Positions 1 through 8,623 of a DNA stretch of 64,000 bases are shown one piece after another. The position numbers and the translations under genes are program-made. The DNA lies in contig JAFSYI010000022.1 in the NCBI GenBank assembly GCA_017450065.1, positions 48,948 through 112,947 of the forward strand, given 5' to 3'. A model generated the notes under the pieces. That model saw only the letters and a list, made by a program, of their open reading frames with translations, searched no databases and had not been told where the DNA came from. Numbering within the stretch: the first letter of the stretch is position 1; every line of letters starts with the position of its first letter. The DNA comes from Lachnospiraceae bacterium (GTDB lineage Bacteria; Bacillota; Clostridia; Lachnospirales; Lachnospiraceae).

Positions 1-284
1 TACTGCGATGATGTGGCATATATCTGTTCGAATTCCCTGTTGATGCAGAAATCGTAATCCCTGTTGAAACGTTCAAAATATCCCGCCGATCTTATCGCCG
101 TGGATAATGATCTCGGATAATGATATCCCTGATGTACTCTTGCCTGATTAATGTAAGTGGCCCGTTTGAACGGTCCGCTGTCACTCTCAAGCAGCAGAAC
201 GTTCAGTCCTTTTTTCAGGCTGTATAATGCCGAATACAGGCCGTACAGGCCTGCGCCTATTATTATCCTGTCGAATCTTTCCAT
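1..284 (-). CDS. FAD-dependent oxidoreductase, N-terminal part (cut by window edge)
   Basis: Read on the minus strand from the ATG at 284-282, the frame stays open to the window edge and gives 94 residues. It starts MERFDRIIIGAGLYG, a Rossmann dinucleotide-binding fold with a GxGxxG loop near residues 10-15, followed by an acidic residue at the end of the second strand (LLLESD). The stretch NQARVHQGYHYPRS resembles FAD-dependent oxidoreductases of the D-amino-acid-oxidase superfamily found in surface-polysaccharide loci. Substrate cannot be told from this part. It is divergent from the MBOAT gene at 472, and a degenerate copy of the dispersed leader element lies between them. Confidence 0.8.
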   Translation of the reverse strand, partial: MERFDRIIIGAGLYGLYSALYSLKKGLNVLLLESDSGPFKRATYINQARVHQGYHYPRSLSTAIRSAGYFERFNRDYDFCINREFEQIYATSSQ

Positions 285-405
285 GATCTGAAGCTGTTCT
301 CCGCCCGTGTTTCCCGATAAATACGAATCTAAAATACCACAGTTTACGACTATTATCAAATCAAACCTGTAGTGCTACCCAAACACCTTTATTTATGGTA
401 TTATG

Positions 406-430
406 GTAACTATTCAGAGTCATGCACATA
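406..430 (-). repeat. Degenerate copy of the dispersed leader/TIR element
   Basis: GTAACTATTCAGA followed by GCACATA matches the left end of the element at 37351. The middle is altered (GTCAT instead of ACA). As in the other copies, the TIR end points towards a minus-strand gene, here the oxidoreductase whose start is 122 nt away. No -35 hexamer like that of the full copy is seen. Confidence 0.45.
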
Positions 431-471
431 GAATACGGCTCATGTTTACATGAAAGATTGGAGACTCAGTT

Positions 472-1950
472 TTGCTTTTTAATTCCTTAGAATTCCTGAT
501 CTTCTTTCCGGTCGTGGCAGTAATTTATTACCTTATTCCGGATAAGATCAAATATATCTGGCTTCTTGCGGCAAGCTACTATTTCTATATGCAGTGGAAC
601 CCTGTATATGTTTTTCTGCTGCTTACTTCAACCGTGGTCACATACACAGGCGCGCTTATACTGGAGCGTACCGTCAGTACACGCGGCAGGAAGATATGTC
701 TTTTCCTTGGACTTTTCATCAATCTGTCGATACTCGGATATTTCAAATATGCCTCGTTCATCATGCTGTATCTGGGCAAAGCTCTGTCAGTCATCGGCAT
801 ACATACCGCTCCCTTTGAAAAAGATATACTGCTTCCGGTCGGTATTTCCTTCTTTACGCTGCAGGCACTGGGATATCTCATAGATGTATACAGGAAGGAT
901 ATCTATGCCGAACGGAATTTCCTTAAATACGCGCTGTTCATCTCCTTCTTTCCCCAGCTTGTTGCGGGTCCCATCGAGCGCTCAAAGAACCTTCTTAAGC
1001 AGCTTTCGGAGCCTCACCGCTTCTCGTTTGACAATCTGCGGGAAGGGATGCTCATTATGCTCTACGGCTTCTTCCTGAAGATTGTCATTGCTGACAGGGT
1101 GGCTGTTATCGTTGATGCGGTCTACAATGAATCGTACGGCCGTCCCGGCTTCTATATCATCTTTGCGACGATACTGTTTTCACTTCAGATCTACTGTGAT
1201 TTCTACGGGTATTCTACCATAGCCAAGGGAGCTGCCCTTACCATCGGCGTACGTCTGATGGATAATTTCAACGCACCTTATTATTCAAAAAGTATCAAGG
1301 AATTCTGGAGGAGATGGCATATTTCACTGTCGACCTGGTTCAGGGATTATCTCTACATTCCCCTTGGCGGAAACCGGAAAGGAAGGCTCAGGAAATATAT
1401 AAACATCATCATCGTATTTGCCGTCAGCGGACTGTGGCACGGCGCCTCCGTATCATTTATCGTATGGGGTCTGCTCCATGGTCTGTATCAGGTTATCGAA
1501 GATGTTATTTCATCCGTAAAGTCCTTCATAACGGCCCGGAGAAAGCTTTCCCCGGGCAGTGAGCTGTTCTCGGACAGGCTTGCAAAGCTGGCAGTGACTC
1601 TTTTTCTTACCGCCTTTGCATGGCTGTTCTTCAGAGCAGGCAGCATGAGCAGTGCCCGGGTGCTTCTTGAGGGTATTGCATCGGATCTTAACTGGACTGT
1701 CCTGTTTAACAAGTCGGTTTATTCTCTCGGAGTTTCCGAGGATTATTTCCATGTATTGCTTATATCGGTCGCCCTGCTTGCCTTTATCGACCGTCTTAAA
1801 TACAGGGGGATCAATGTTACTGCCGCTTTCTTCAGGCAGCGCTGGTGGTTCAGGGCTTTGGCCGAGGCCGGTCTGCTGCTCTTCATAATACTCTTCGGAT
1901 GCTACGGAAGCGCTTATGATGTACAGCAGTTTATATATTTTCAGTTTTAG
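472..1950 (+). CDS. MBOAT family membrane-bound O-acyltransferase
   Basis: A 492-residue multi-pass membrane protein of the AlgI/DltB-type MBOAT family, which moves acyl groups across the membrane onto extracellular polymers. Family marks are LPVGISFFTLQALGYLIDVYR (about 122-142), PQLVAGPIER (about 162-171), WRRWH with His283, FRDYLYIPLGGNRKG, and SGLWHG with the conserved catalytic His323. The start is TTG at 472. GGAG at 460-463 gives an 8-nt spacing, and the paralogue at 23352-24824 begins with the same residues from an ATG. The SGNH partner begins 9 bases after its stop, the usual two-gene acylation pair. The acyl donor and acceptor are unknown. Confidence 0.93.
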   Translation: MLFNSLEFLIFFPVVAVIYYLIPDKIKYIWLLAASYYFYMQWNPVYVFLLLTSTVVTYTGALILERTVSTRGRKICLFLGLFINLSILGYFKYASFIMLYLGKALSVIGIHTAPFEKDILLPVGISFFTLQALGYLIDVYRKDIYAERNFLKYALFISFFPQLVAGPIERSKNLLKQLSEPHRFSFDNLREGMLIMLYGFFLKIVIADRVAVIVDAVYNESYGRPGFYIIFATILFSLQIYCDFYGYSTIAKGAALTIGVRLMDNFNAPYYSKSIKEFWRRWHISLSTWFRDYLYIPLGGNRKGRLRKYINIIIVFAVSGLWHGASVSFIVWGLLHGLYQVIEDVISSVKSFITARRKLSPGSELFSDRLAKLAVTLFLTAFAWLFFRAGSMSSARVLLEGIASDLNWTVLFNKSVYSLGVSEDYFHVLLISVALLAFIDRLKYRGINVTAAFFRQRWWFRALAEAGLLLFIILFGCYGSAYDVQQFIYFQF

Positions 1951-1959
1951 GAACCGATC

Positions 1960-3372
1960 ATGAAAAAGAACGTAAGAAACCTCGCACAACTTATACCGGT
2001 GATCCTTATCTTCCTCGCAGGCTGCAGACTCCTCGATCTTCTGTATGTTCCCGAGGACGAGTGGCACAGGATACTCTTCCATTCCTACTATACACAGGAG
2101 AGGAATATCGATCAGGCCTTCATCGGCTCTTCTCATATATTATGTGATGTGGAACCTCTCCTTCTTGATGAGATCAACGGATATAATAACTTCAACATGT
2201 CGTCACCCCAGCAGCGCTTTGATGCAAGCTACTATCTTCTTAAGGAGATGGCCGGGGATCATAAGCTTAAGCATGTCTATCTTGAATGCTATTATCTGTG
2301 TGTGACCGATCACGAAATATATGATAAGAACTCTGACAGCGTACGTGTATCCGATTATATCGGAGATCCCGATCATTTCGCTTCCTCATGGCAGATCAGC
2401 TATGCGATGAAGCCGTCTCTTAATTCCGTTGCGATACAGCTCCATGCATCAGACAGGGATCATATGATCGAGAATCTTATTCCGTTTGTAAGATATCGCG
2501 AGAAGCTGTTTGACTGGGAGCATATATCGGATAATCTGTCTAATTTCAGGCCTTCATCGGAAAGAGGCTACAGCTTTCATATAGATTATGAGGAGCCGGA
2601 CGGTTCGCCCTGGTACCAGGAATATCATATCAAGGGAGACAACAGCTCAAACGGTCGTGTTTTTGACAGCGAAAAAATATTTCCAAAAGACAGGGATCTG
2701 ACCAGATTCGGAATAGGCGCCAAGAGCCGCAGCTATCTGTGCAAAAGCATTGAGTTCTGCCAAAAAAACAATATCCCCGTTACCCTGTTCGTATCTCCCG
2801 TTCTTGATTTTCAGTTATTGAGTACAGGAGACTATGACAGGTATGTAACGGAGCTTAAGAGTCTTGCTGACGGATACGGTATCGAATGCTATGACATGAA
2901 CCTTATAAAGAGGGAATATCTTGATATAAAGCGCGGTGAGTACTATATGGATCCGGAGCATCTTAATACTGCCGGAGCAGAGGTATACACAGAGGCATTA
3001 TGGAATGTACTCAGTGATTCCGCGGATAATAATATGTCCAAATTCTATACCACATATTCAGAAAAGCTTGCAGCAGAGGAGCCTGAGATATACGGGCTGT
3101 ACCGGATGCCTGTTTCGGGAGATCTCACACACAGGGATGACGGCAATCCGGAGATCGACATGCAGTATACAATAGCCTCCAACCGGGATGATATGGAATA
3201 CACGGTAACCAATATCGTAGGCGATCCCGCTTCTCCCTCAGGCAGAACGGAGTATATCATACAGGAACGCAATAAGAACAATACCATCGTCCTTCCTTCG
3301 GATTCGCATGGCACCCTGCGTATCGAAAGCGAATATGAAGGAGCAGATCTTATGCTTGAAGTCGGATACTGA
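1960..3372 (+). CDS. SGNH-fold / DltD-like partner of the MBOAT protein
   Basis: A 470-residue protein with one N-terminal hydrophobic segment (about 9-30) and an outside-facing domain. FIGSSHILCDVEP near residues 55-66 looks like the SGNH nucleophile block (Ser57 or Ser58). MDPEHLN carries the closing Asp331-x2-His334 dyad. Such proteins complete acyl transfer begun by the upstream MBOAT protein, and the 9-base gap implies co-transcription. FLAGC in the signal segment could be read as a lipobox, but a membrane anchor is equally likely. About 120 residues after the His dyad form a C-terminal extension that I do not recognise. Confidence 0.8.
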   Translation: MKKNVRNLAQLIPVILIFLAGCRLLDLLYVPEDEWHRILFHSYYTQERNIDQAFIGSSHILCDVEPLLLDEINGYNNFNMSSPQQRFDASYYLLKEMAGDHKLKHVYLECYYLCVTDHEIYDKNSDSVRVSDYIGDPDHFASSWQISYAMKPSLNSVAIQLHASDRDHMIENLIPFVRYREKLFDWEHISDNLSNFRPSSERGYSFHIDYEEPDGSPWYQEYHIKGDNSSNGRVFDSEKIFPKDRDLTRFGIGAKSRSYLCKSIEFCQKNNIPVTLFVSPVLDFQLLSTGDYDRYVTELKSLADGYGIECYDMNLIKREYLDIKRGEYYMDPEHLNTAGAEVYTEALWNVLSDSADNNMSKFYTTYSEKLAAEEPEIYGLYRMPVSGDLTHRDDGNPEIDMQYTIASNRDDMEYTVTNIVGDPASPSGRTEYIIQERNKNNTIVLPSDSHGTLRIESEYEGADLMLEVGY

Positions 3373-3439
3373 GTACCCATATTTCAGGCGTTTCCGCAAA
3401 ATGATACGGACCGTTAAGGATATGCACTCTGATGAATGA

Positions 3440-5017
3440 TCACACATAGAACACAAACAGCGTAACAAGCACGATCAGATTGGCAGCACACATACATACG
3501 GCCGGTGCTGTCATGATATCCGGGTGTGCAGTCCCTTCTTTGCCTGTCTCTGCCCTGCCGTACTTCTTCTTGAGAAGATAAACAGTCTGGAAAGTGAGCG
3601 GTATGAAATACCTTCCCTGCAGTCCAAGCACGCTCTCTGCCCTGTACGGTGTCCATTCAATATACAGACTCAGAAATGTAAAAACAATACTCAGCACTGT
3701 CGCAGCTCCCAGTATCACGGTCGGCCTCTTCCATATACTCAGTACCGTCTCATCCTCATATTTTAACAGCCTTTCAAAACAGCAGGCATATATCAGGCTT
3801 CCGGCCGAGATGAACAGCACCTGGATACCGCAGTCAACATTAAAGTAACTAAGCGACAGCCCGAAGTAAGTCTTGACCAGCCATTCCCCTTCCTGTATGA
3901 GCGTATAGAACATAACCTGCACAAAGCTCCACGGATGTGTTATCACGTAAACTGTCTGAGCGGAAGCGGATACACCCTCCATATACTCAAGAAGATATCT
4001 GGATCCTATGAGTAAAGGCCATCCTACTGCAAGAAGCACTATCATTATCCCTGCGCAGATGATATGAATGAAGTACTGTTTTTTGCCTCCGAATCTTTCC
4101 GGCGGTATAACGAATGCCATTAAAACAAACGGAGCGTAAACGATCTTACAGGAGGCAACAAGTGCAAGCAGGAAATACATCTTTACGATCTCCTTATTGT
4201 TCATTACTTCCTTTTTCTCATATCTGAGCCATAACGAATAAGCTATTATAAGCAGTGTCACCGCATATGCCATGCCGTCACCGCTCAGGGAGGCACATTC
4301 GTATATATTCATGGGAAGAAGACTTAATAATAGCAGTATGTTCTTTCCAAAGGGCATCAGCTTTATCGCATAATATATAAGTATTCCGGATGCAACAAGC
4401 TCACAAAGCCTTCCAACGTACGCTATTATGTATGGTCTGTCGCATATCAGGCGCGTTATCAGCATACCGGCAGCCTGGGGAAGATACGTCAGTGGCGAAT
4501 AAAAAGCAGTATTGGAATAGGTCTGGAACGTCTTCTCCCCGCTTGACCTCATCCACAGGTTATCCGACATGTATTTAAGGCGTACACCGCTCCGGTCCCA
4601 CAGATAAGTGAGATTTGCGGGACAGTAGCTTCCGCCCTCCCCCTGCTCATTTACCGGTGGAATGAAGTCTCCTGTCGTTATCCCATAAGTTCTCAGCATA
4701 TGCTCGGTTTCATCCGGTATGGCAGACAAAGGCGATACCGTCATATAAGCTAACCCCAATACAAGATAGAGTACGATAAATATCTGTTCATGTCTCAGTC
4801 TGTCCGCCGCCTTTATTATAAAAAAAGACAGAGCGATAAACCCTGCACAGCCGATCAGATATGAAACCGCCTGGACAGTGGTGCGGGATATCCAGTCATA
4901 TTCCGCTTTTCTTGAAAGAAGCCATCTTACGGAATAAAAAATGACGATCAGAAGCGAGGCCAGACCGATCCCTGTCCGGTAATCTGTTTTTTTTGCAGTT
5001 CCTTTGTTCTTACTCAT
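3440..5017 (-). CDS. DUF2142-type polytopic membrane protein
   Basis: About 525 residues with roughly 12 hydrophobic segments. The extracytoplasmic loop after the third segment holds SAIPDETEHMLRTYG, the PDE-x2-H signature of DUF2142 proteins, which occur in cell-surface polysaccharide loci and resemble GT-C glycosyltransferases. I place the start at the ATG of 5017 because GGTGGAG lies 6 nt upstream. The in-frame GTG at 5029 overlaps that ribosome site and has none of its own. It follows the acyltransferase gene by about 20 nt on the same strand and converges with the SGNH gene at 3372. Activity as a glycosyltransferase is inferred only. Confidence 0.75.
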   Translation of the reverse strand: MSKNKGTAKKTDYRTGIGLASLLIVIFYSVRWLLSRKAEYDWISRTTVQAVSYLIGCAGFIALSFFIIKAADRLRHEQIFIVLYLVLGLAYMTVSPLSAIPDETEHMLRTYGITTGDFIPPVNEQGEGGSYCPANLTYLWDRSGVRLKYMSDNLWMRSSGEKTFQTYSNTAFYSPLTYLPQAAGMLITRLICDRPYIIAYVGRLCELVASGILIYYAIKLMPFGKNILLLLSLLPMNIYECASLSGDGMAYAVTLLIIAYSLWLRYEKKEVMNNKEIVKMYFLLALVASCKIVYAPFVLMAFVIPPERFGGKKQYFIHIICAGIMIVLLAVGWPLLIGSRYLLEYMEGVSASAQTVYVITHPWSFVQVMFYTLIQEGEWLVKTYFGLSLSYFNVDCGIQVLFISAGSLIYACCFERLLKYEDETVLSIWKRPTVILGAATVLSIVFTFLSLYIEWTPYRAESVLGLQGRYFIPLTFQTVYLLKKKYGRAETGKEGTAHPDIMTAPAVCMCAANLIVLVTLFVFYV

Positions 5018-5037
5018 TAAATTCTCCACCGTTTATC

Positions 5038-6231
5038 CTACTTTTTCTTTGATCCGGGCCATCTTACTATAAATGGCAGAAACCTGTTAACAAACATAAC
5101 TATGGGAATTTCCGCGATCAGCACAAGCAGAAGTATTATTATATCGTCTCCATACCTGCCGATGCCGGGAACATATTTTTTGTATAACTCATATATCGTT
5201 CCAAGTACGGGCAGCGGATTATGCGTCGCCATCATCGTAAGAGAGTTCTTGCCGAAATACTCAAGAGGGCGGCTCTTTATATTAAGTACCTCTCCCAGGT
5301 ACAATATTGCGAAGGAAGTCAGTATTCCGGTCAGATACTGGAGCGGAAGGCTTACTATCCTTACAAACGAATAATCCACGAAATGATTCGGCTGTGCGAT
5401 CGGGAAGTCAATAATAAGCCAGATTATGCATGCAGTGATCATTGCCTTATGATTTATCTTAAGGATCCTGTCTTTATATTCAAAATAGAAATAACCTGCG
5501 TAAATAAATACTGCCGACATGAGTATTCTTGTGAACTTGACGAAGGTGAACCATCCGTCGGCATATTCCTCTATGATTCCGTAATGGAGCACGCAGTAGC
5601 ATATAAGGCTCAGTACCGTCACGGCTGCAAATCCTGCCCATTCCTTCCTTACTCCTCTTCTGTACGCAGCACTGCCGGGCCCGGGCTCAGTCTTATCTGC
5701 ATCTTTTATTTCAGCTCCGTCTTTTGTACCGGCTCCGTCTTTTATACCGGTTTCATCTTTCTTCCCTGCTTCATCCATTCCCGGGCAGTTCCCCCGTCCG
5801 AAATATCTCAGAAGCAGCACACATATGACTTCCGCAAAGAACAGCGTGGGCATGAACCATAAGGCATCATAGCCCGAGAGAGTCAGTGTACTCTTGACGA
5901 TCTCAGCTATATTCGAAAAGCTGCCTTCCTTAAATACCACTCTCATAAATGTATAATAAAGGATTATCAGGGCACTGAAAGAAAAATAAGGATACAGTAC
6001 ACCCTTCAGACGTTTTACGATTATCCGGGCAAAGCTCTCGTTTCTCCATCTGTCAAGATAATGAAGAAGGGCACCGGATACAAAGAAAAAAATAGCCATA
6101 CAGAACGATCCGATCCATGAGCACATCGGATTGTCTCCTGTATCCACGTGTGCAAGTATGACTACAATGATTCCGATACCTCTTGCAATATCAAGATAAT
6201 TCAGCTGCTTTTTTTTCCTGTTTTCCTGCAT
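5038..6231 (-). CDS. Acyltransferase 3 family membrane protein
   Basis: A 397-residue protein with about ten membrane segments. The opening LNYLDIARGIGIIVVILAHVD is the hallmark of acyltransferase 3 (OafA/NodX/WecH) enzymes, which O-acetylate surface sugars from cytoplasmic acetyl-CoA. The conserved Arg of DIARG and the His of ILAH are present. A charged loop near residues 153-183 contains repeated KDGA/KDGT/IKDA units, coded by tandem DNA repeats at about 5695-5765, so its length may vary between strains. The ATG directly abuts the stop of dgt (TAA then ATG), implying translational coupling although the functions appear unrelated. Confidence 0.9.
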   Translation of the reverse strand: MQENRKKKQLNYLDIARGIGIIVVILAHVDTGDNPMCSWIGSFCMAIFFFVSGALLHYLDRWRNESFARIIVKRLKGVLYPYFSFSALIILYYTFMRVVFKEGSFSNIAEIVKSTLTLSGYDALWFMPTLFFAEVICVLLLRYFGRGNCPGMDEAGKKDETGIKDGAGTKDGAEIKDADKTEPGPGSAAYRRGVRKEWAGFAAVTVLSLICYCVLHYGIIEEYADGWFTFVKFTRILMSAVFIYAGYFYFEYKDRILKINHKAMITACIIWLIIDFPIAQPNHFVDYSFVRIVSLPLQYLTGILTSFAILYLGEVLNIKSRPLEYFGKNSLTMMATHNPLPVLGTIYELYKKYVPGIGRYGDDIIILLLVLIAEIPIVMFVNRFLPFIVRWPGSKKK

Positions 6232-7662
6232 TTATATCACTCCGTTAAGTTCCTGATACATCCTCTTGGCATAGCTGTCCGTCATCCCGCAGATATAATC
6301 CGTCACCATCAGGAGCCTTAAGTACAGCTTTTCCTCTTCACTCTTACCTTCTGAATATTTATGATATATCCTGAGATAGTTTTCGGACATAAGCATTGTT
6401 AACTTATCCCTGAGCGCGGTCCTGTTCTCTTTCCAGTATGGTGTATCATAATACAGGAACGCATCCGTGTACCGCTCCAAAAGAAAGTCAAATATTGCCG
6501 AAGCAGCCACCTCAAGCTTAAGAATAGGCTTGCTTATAAAAACATATCTGTATGCGGCATCGGACAGTGCTTTTACGATATATTCACCGTTTGACGCACC
6601 TATAAGATCTTTCTTAAACCTGCCGGACATTATCTCGTCATAATCATTTATAAATGTATCGGTTGCGCAGTTTATTAGCACTCCCTGTACTCTTACTATC
6701 CAGTTCTGTACGGCATACAGATCGGGATTATCATATCCGTTTTCAAGTGCCCTGTTATAATAACGGTCAAGTCTGCCGGCTGTTTCCGTAAACGTCTCCG
6801 CTTTGGGACCTTGGGGTATTTTTTTACTCCACTTATCCAGCTCATCACGCAGTATTCTGTAATTCAGGTTCCCTTTTTTAACGGCATCCTCTATATCCGC
6901 AGTGTTATAGGCTATATCATCGGCCGCTTCCAGAAGGAATGCAAGCGGATGCCTGCTGCCGTTAAGGCCGCATGATGACTGTATATCGTCAAAGCTGTCC
7001 TTATCGGCATAGAAATACCCCATCTTCTTAAGCTTTATATCCCCGCATTCCTTATTGCTTTCCAATGATGAACAGGGATACTTGATTATCGTCGCAAGCA
7101 GGGCTTTCGTAAGATTCATTCCATGCTCATCGACCAGAAAATGCAGCCTGGTAACCACTCTCAAAGCCTGTGTGTTACCCTCAAACCTGAAGAAGTCCTT
7201 CTGCATCTGCTCCGTAAGGATGTCTGTGAGCTTACGGCCGTTATATTCAAGAAGTCCGAGGTTTTTCTTGAACCAGTCCTGTATCGCGCTTTCCCCGAAG
7301 TGACCAAACGCGGGATTACCTATATCATGTATCAGGCCCGCACACTGCAGTACATCACAGATGCCGGACCTTACCGATTCATCGAAGTCATCTGCGAGCT
7401 TCTCATTTATGATTCTGGCTCCCACGCTCTGTCCAAGGGACTTGGCGAAGGAAGACACCTCCAATGAATGCGTTAGTCTCGTACGTATGAAATCACTCTT
7501 ATCCAGTGGAAATACCTGGGTCTTGTCCTGAAGACGCCTGAAGGACGGGCTTGATATTATCCTGTGATAATCCTTCTCGAACTCGCTGCGAAGATCACCG
7601 GATGTACCGGGTTTGGTATATTGTCTTAATCGTTCCGAGCACATTAACTGCGTCCAGTTCAT
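6232..7662 (-). CDS. dgt: Deoxyguanosinetriphosphate triphosphohydrolase-like protein
   Basis: A 476-residue HD-domain phosphohydrolase that splits dGTP (or dNTPs) to deoxynucleoside and triphosphate. The metal site is visible: His65 in THSLEVSSF, His112-Asp113 in LIHDIGNPAFGHFGE, then DDIAYNTADIEDA for the last Asp. YHRIISSPSFRRLQDKTQVF is the conserved N-terminal region of this family. Length is usual for the Firmicutes form. It stands between glycan genes, and its last codon abuts the acyltransferase start. The intrinsic terminator at 7785-7808 separates it from the GT2 gene upstream, so it probably has its own promoter in the roughly 120 nt before its start. Confidence 0.93.
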   Translation of the reverse strand: MNWTQLMCSERLRQYTKPGTSGDLRSEFEKDYHRIISSPSFRRLQDKTQVFPLDKSDFIRTRLTHSLEVSSFAKSLGQSVGARIINEKLADDFDESVRSGICDVLQCAGLIHDIGNPAFGHFGESAIQDWFKKNLGLLEYNGRKLTDILTEQMQKDFFRFEGNTQALRVVTRLHFLVDEHGMNLTKALLATIIKYPCSSLESNKECGDIKLKKMGYFYADKDSFDDIQSSCGLNGSRHPLAFLLEAADDIAYNTADIEDAVKKGNLNYRILRDELDKWSKKIPQGPKAETFTETAGRLDRYYNRALENGYDNPDLYAVQNWIVRVQGVLINCATDTFINDYDEIMSGRFKKDLIGASNGEYIVKALSDAAYRYVFISKPILKLEVAASAIFDFLLERYTDAFLYYDTPYWKENRTALRDKLTMLMSENYLRIYHKYSEGKSEEEKLYLRLLMVTDYICGMTDSYAKRMYQELNGVI

Positions 7663-7784
7663 AATCCATACTCCCTGATGCCCAATTCTGATTCATTATC
7701 AGCTTTACACTATCTCTTATATACATGATGATCCGCATAAGCCACTGTTCCGGACAGTTACCTGCAGAATCCGTTTTCAGAAAA

Positions 7785-7808
7785 GAAATCCGCCGCAAGG
7801 CGGATTTC
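7785..7808 (-). terminator. Intrinsic terminator after the GT2 gene
   Basis: GAAATCCGCC-GCAA-GGCGGATTTC forms a perfect 10-bp stem with a four-base loop. On the minus strand it is followed by a T-rich run (TTTCTTTTCTG). It lies about 26 nt beyond the stop of the 7835-8572 gene. Confidence 0.85.
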
Positions 7809-7834
7809 GAAATTATCATATCCGGCATACATTC

Positions 7835-8572
7835 CTAACCCTTATATCCCGGATCAAAAAGATTATATTTGAGAATGCAGTAGATGGCCCTGAAGCCGTC
7901 CCTGACACCTATCTTTTTACCCTCATCATAGCTCCTTGGATAATATGAGATAGGCACCTCATATACCTTGCACCGTTTCTTTGCGATCTTTGCGGTTATT
8001 TCAGGCTCGAAACCGAAACGGTTCTCAACAATGGGGATACTCTGGATCACCTCACGCCTGAACATCTTATAGCATGTTTCCATATCGGTAAGTGCAAGGT
8101 CCGAAAACAGATTGGACATGAACGTAAGAAATTTATTACCTGCGCTGTGATAAAATCTCTTGATCATATATTTTTCGCTTCTGGCGTAGCGGCTTCCGTA
8201 TACAACATCCGCATCACCCCTGCCCGAAACAAAGGGTTCGATCAGCACGTTATAATCCTTGGGATCATATTCGCTGTCTGCATCCTGAACCACCACCAGA
8301 TCTCCGGTAGCAGCCTGGAATCCATGCCTGAGAGCAGCTCCCTTTCCCATATTTTTCTTATGGTACAGAACCTTGTCCACCTTCTTCCCGACCTCTGTCT
8401 GCAGCATTTCACGGGTTCCGTCCGTGGAAAAGTCATCAACTATTATAATCTCAAGGTTCTTAATTCCGCTGTTCTTAACTTCGGCGATGATCTTCTCAAT
8501 AGTATTCTTCTCGTTATAACATGGGATTATCACTGACAGAGTCAGACTGTCCTTATCCATTTTTGTGCCCAA
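7835..8572 (-). CDS. Family 2 glycosyltransferase (dolichyl/polyprenyl-phosphate sugar synthase type)
   Basis: A 245-residue GT-A enzyme without membrane segments. LSVIIPCYNEKNTIEKII opens the nucleotide-sugar fold, IIIVDDFSTDGTRE follows, and VVQDADSEYDPKD is the metal-binding DxD-like site. ADVVYGSR and CYKMFRREV are typical of DPM1-like enzymes that load a sugar on a lipid phosphate. The start is TTG at 8572: GGAG stands 9 nt before it, while the ATG at 8560 would be 21 nt away. A strong terminator follows. The donor sugar cannot be told; its lipid-linked product could feed the GT-C-like membrane proteins nearby. Confidence 0.88.
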   Translation of the reverse strand: MGTKMDKDSLTLSVIIPCYNEKNTIEKIIAEVKNSGIKNLEIIIVDDFSTDGTREMLQTEVGKKVDKVLYHKKNMGKGAALRHGFQAATGDLVVVQDADSEYDPKDYNVLIEPFVSGRGDADVVYGSRYARSEKYMIKRFYHSAGNKFLTFMSNLFSDLALTDMETCYKMFRREVIQSIPIVENRFGFEPEITAKIAKKRCKVYEVPISYYPRSYDEGKKIGVRDGFRAIYCILKYNLFDPGYKG

Positions 8573-8623
8573 ATCCCTGTGCTCCTTTCATATGCAGTAA
8601 GCAATTCCTTCCGTTCGTTTAGG

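Noticed and set aside
1510-2136. Minus-strand open frame of 208 codons
   Set aside because: It is antisense across the end of the MBOAT gene and start of the SGNH gene, both well supported.
1960-3372. Lipoprotein call from LAGC in the N-terminal segment
   Set aside because: SGNH partners of MBOAT proteins are usually held by an uncleaved signal anchor, and charged or bulky residues (RLLDLLY) follow the Cys. Left open, not called.
5221-5862. Plus-strand open frame of 213 codons
   Set aside because: It is antisense within the acyltransferase 3 gene, and its product is a jumble of Cys, Tyr and Arg with no domain.
7595-7828. Minus-strand frame of 77 codons before dgt
   Set aside because: It overlaps the dgt start in another frame, runs through the terminator at 7785-7808, and lacks a ribosome site.
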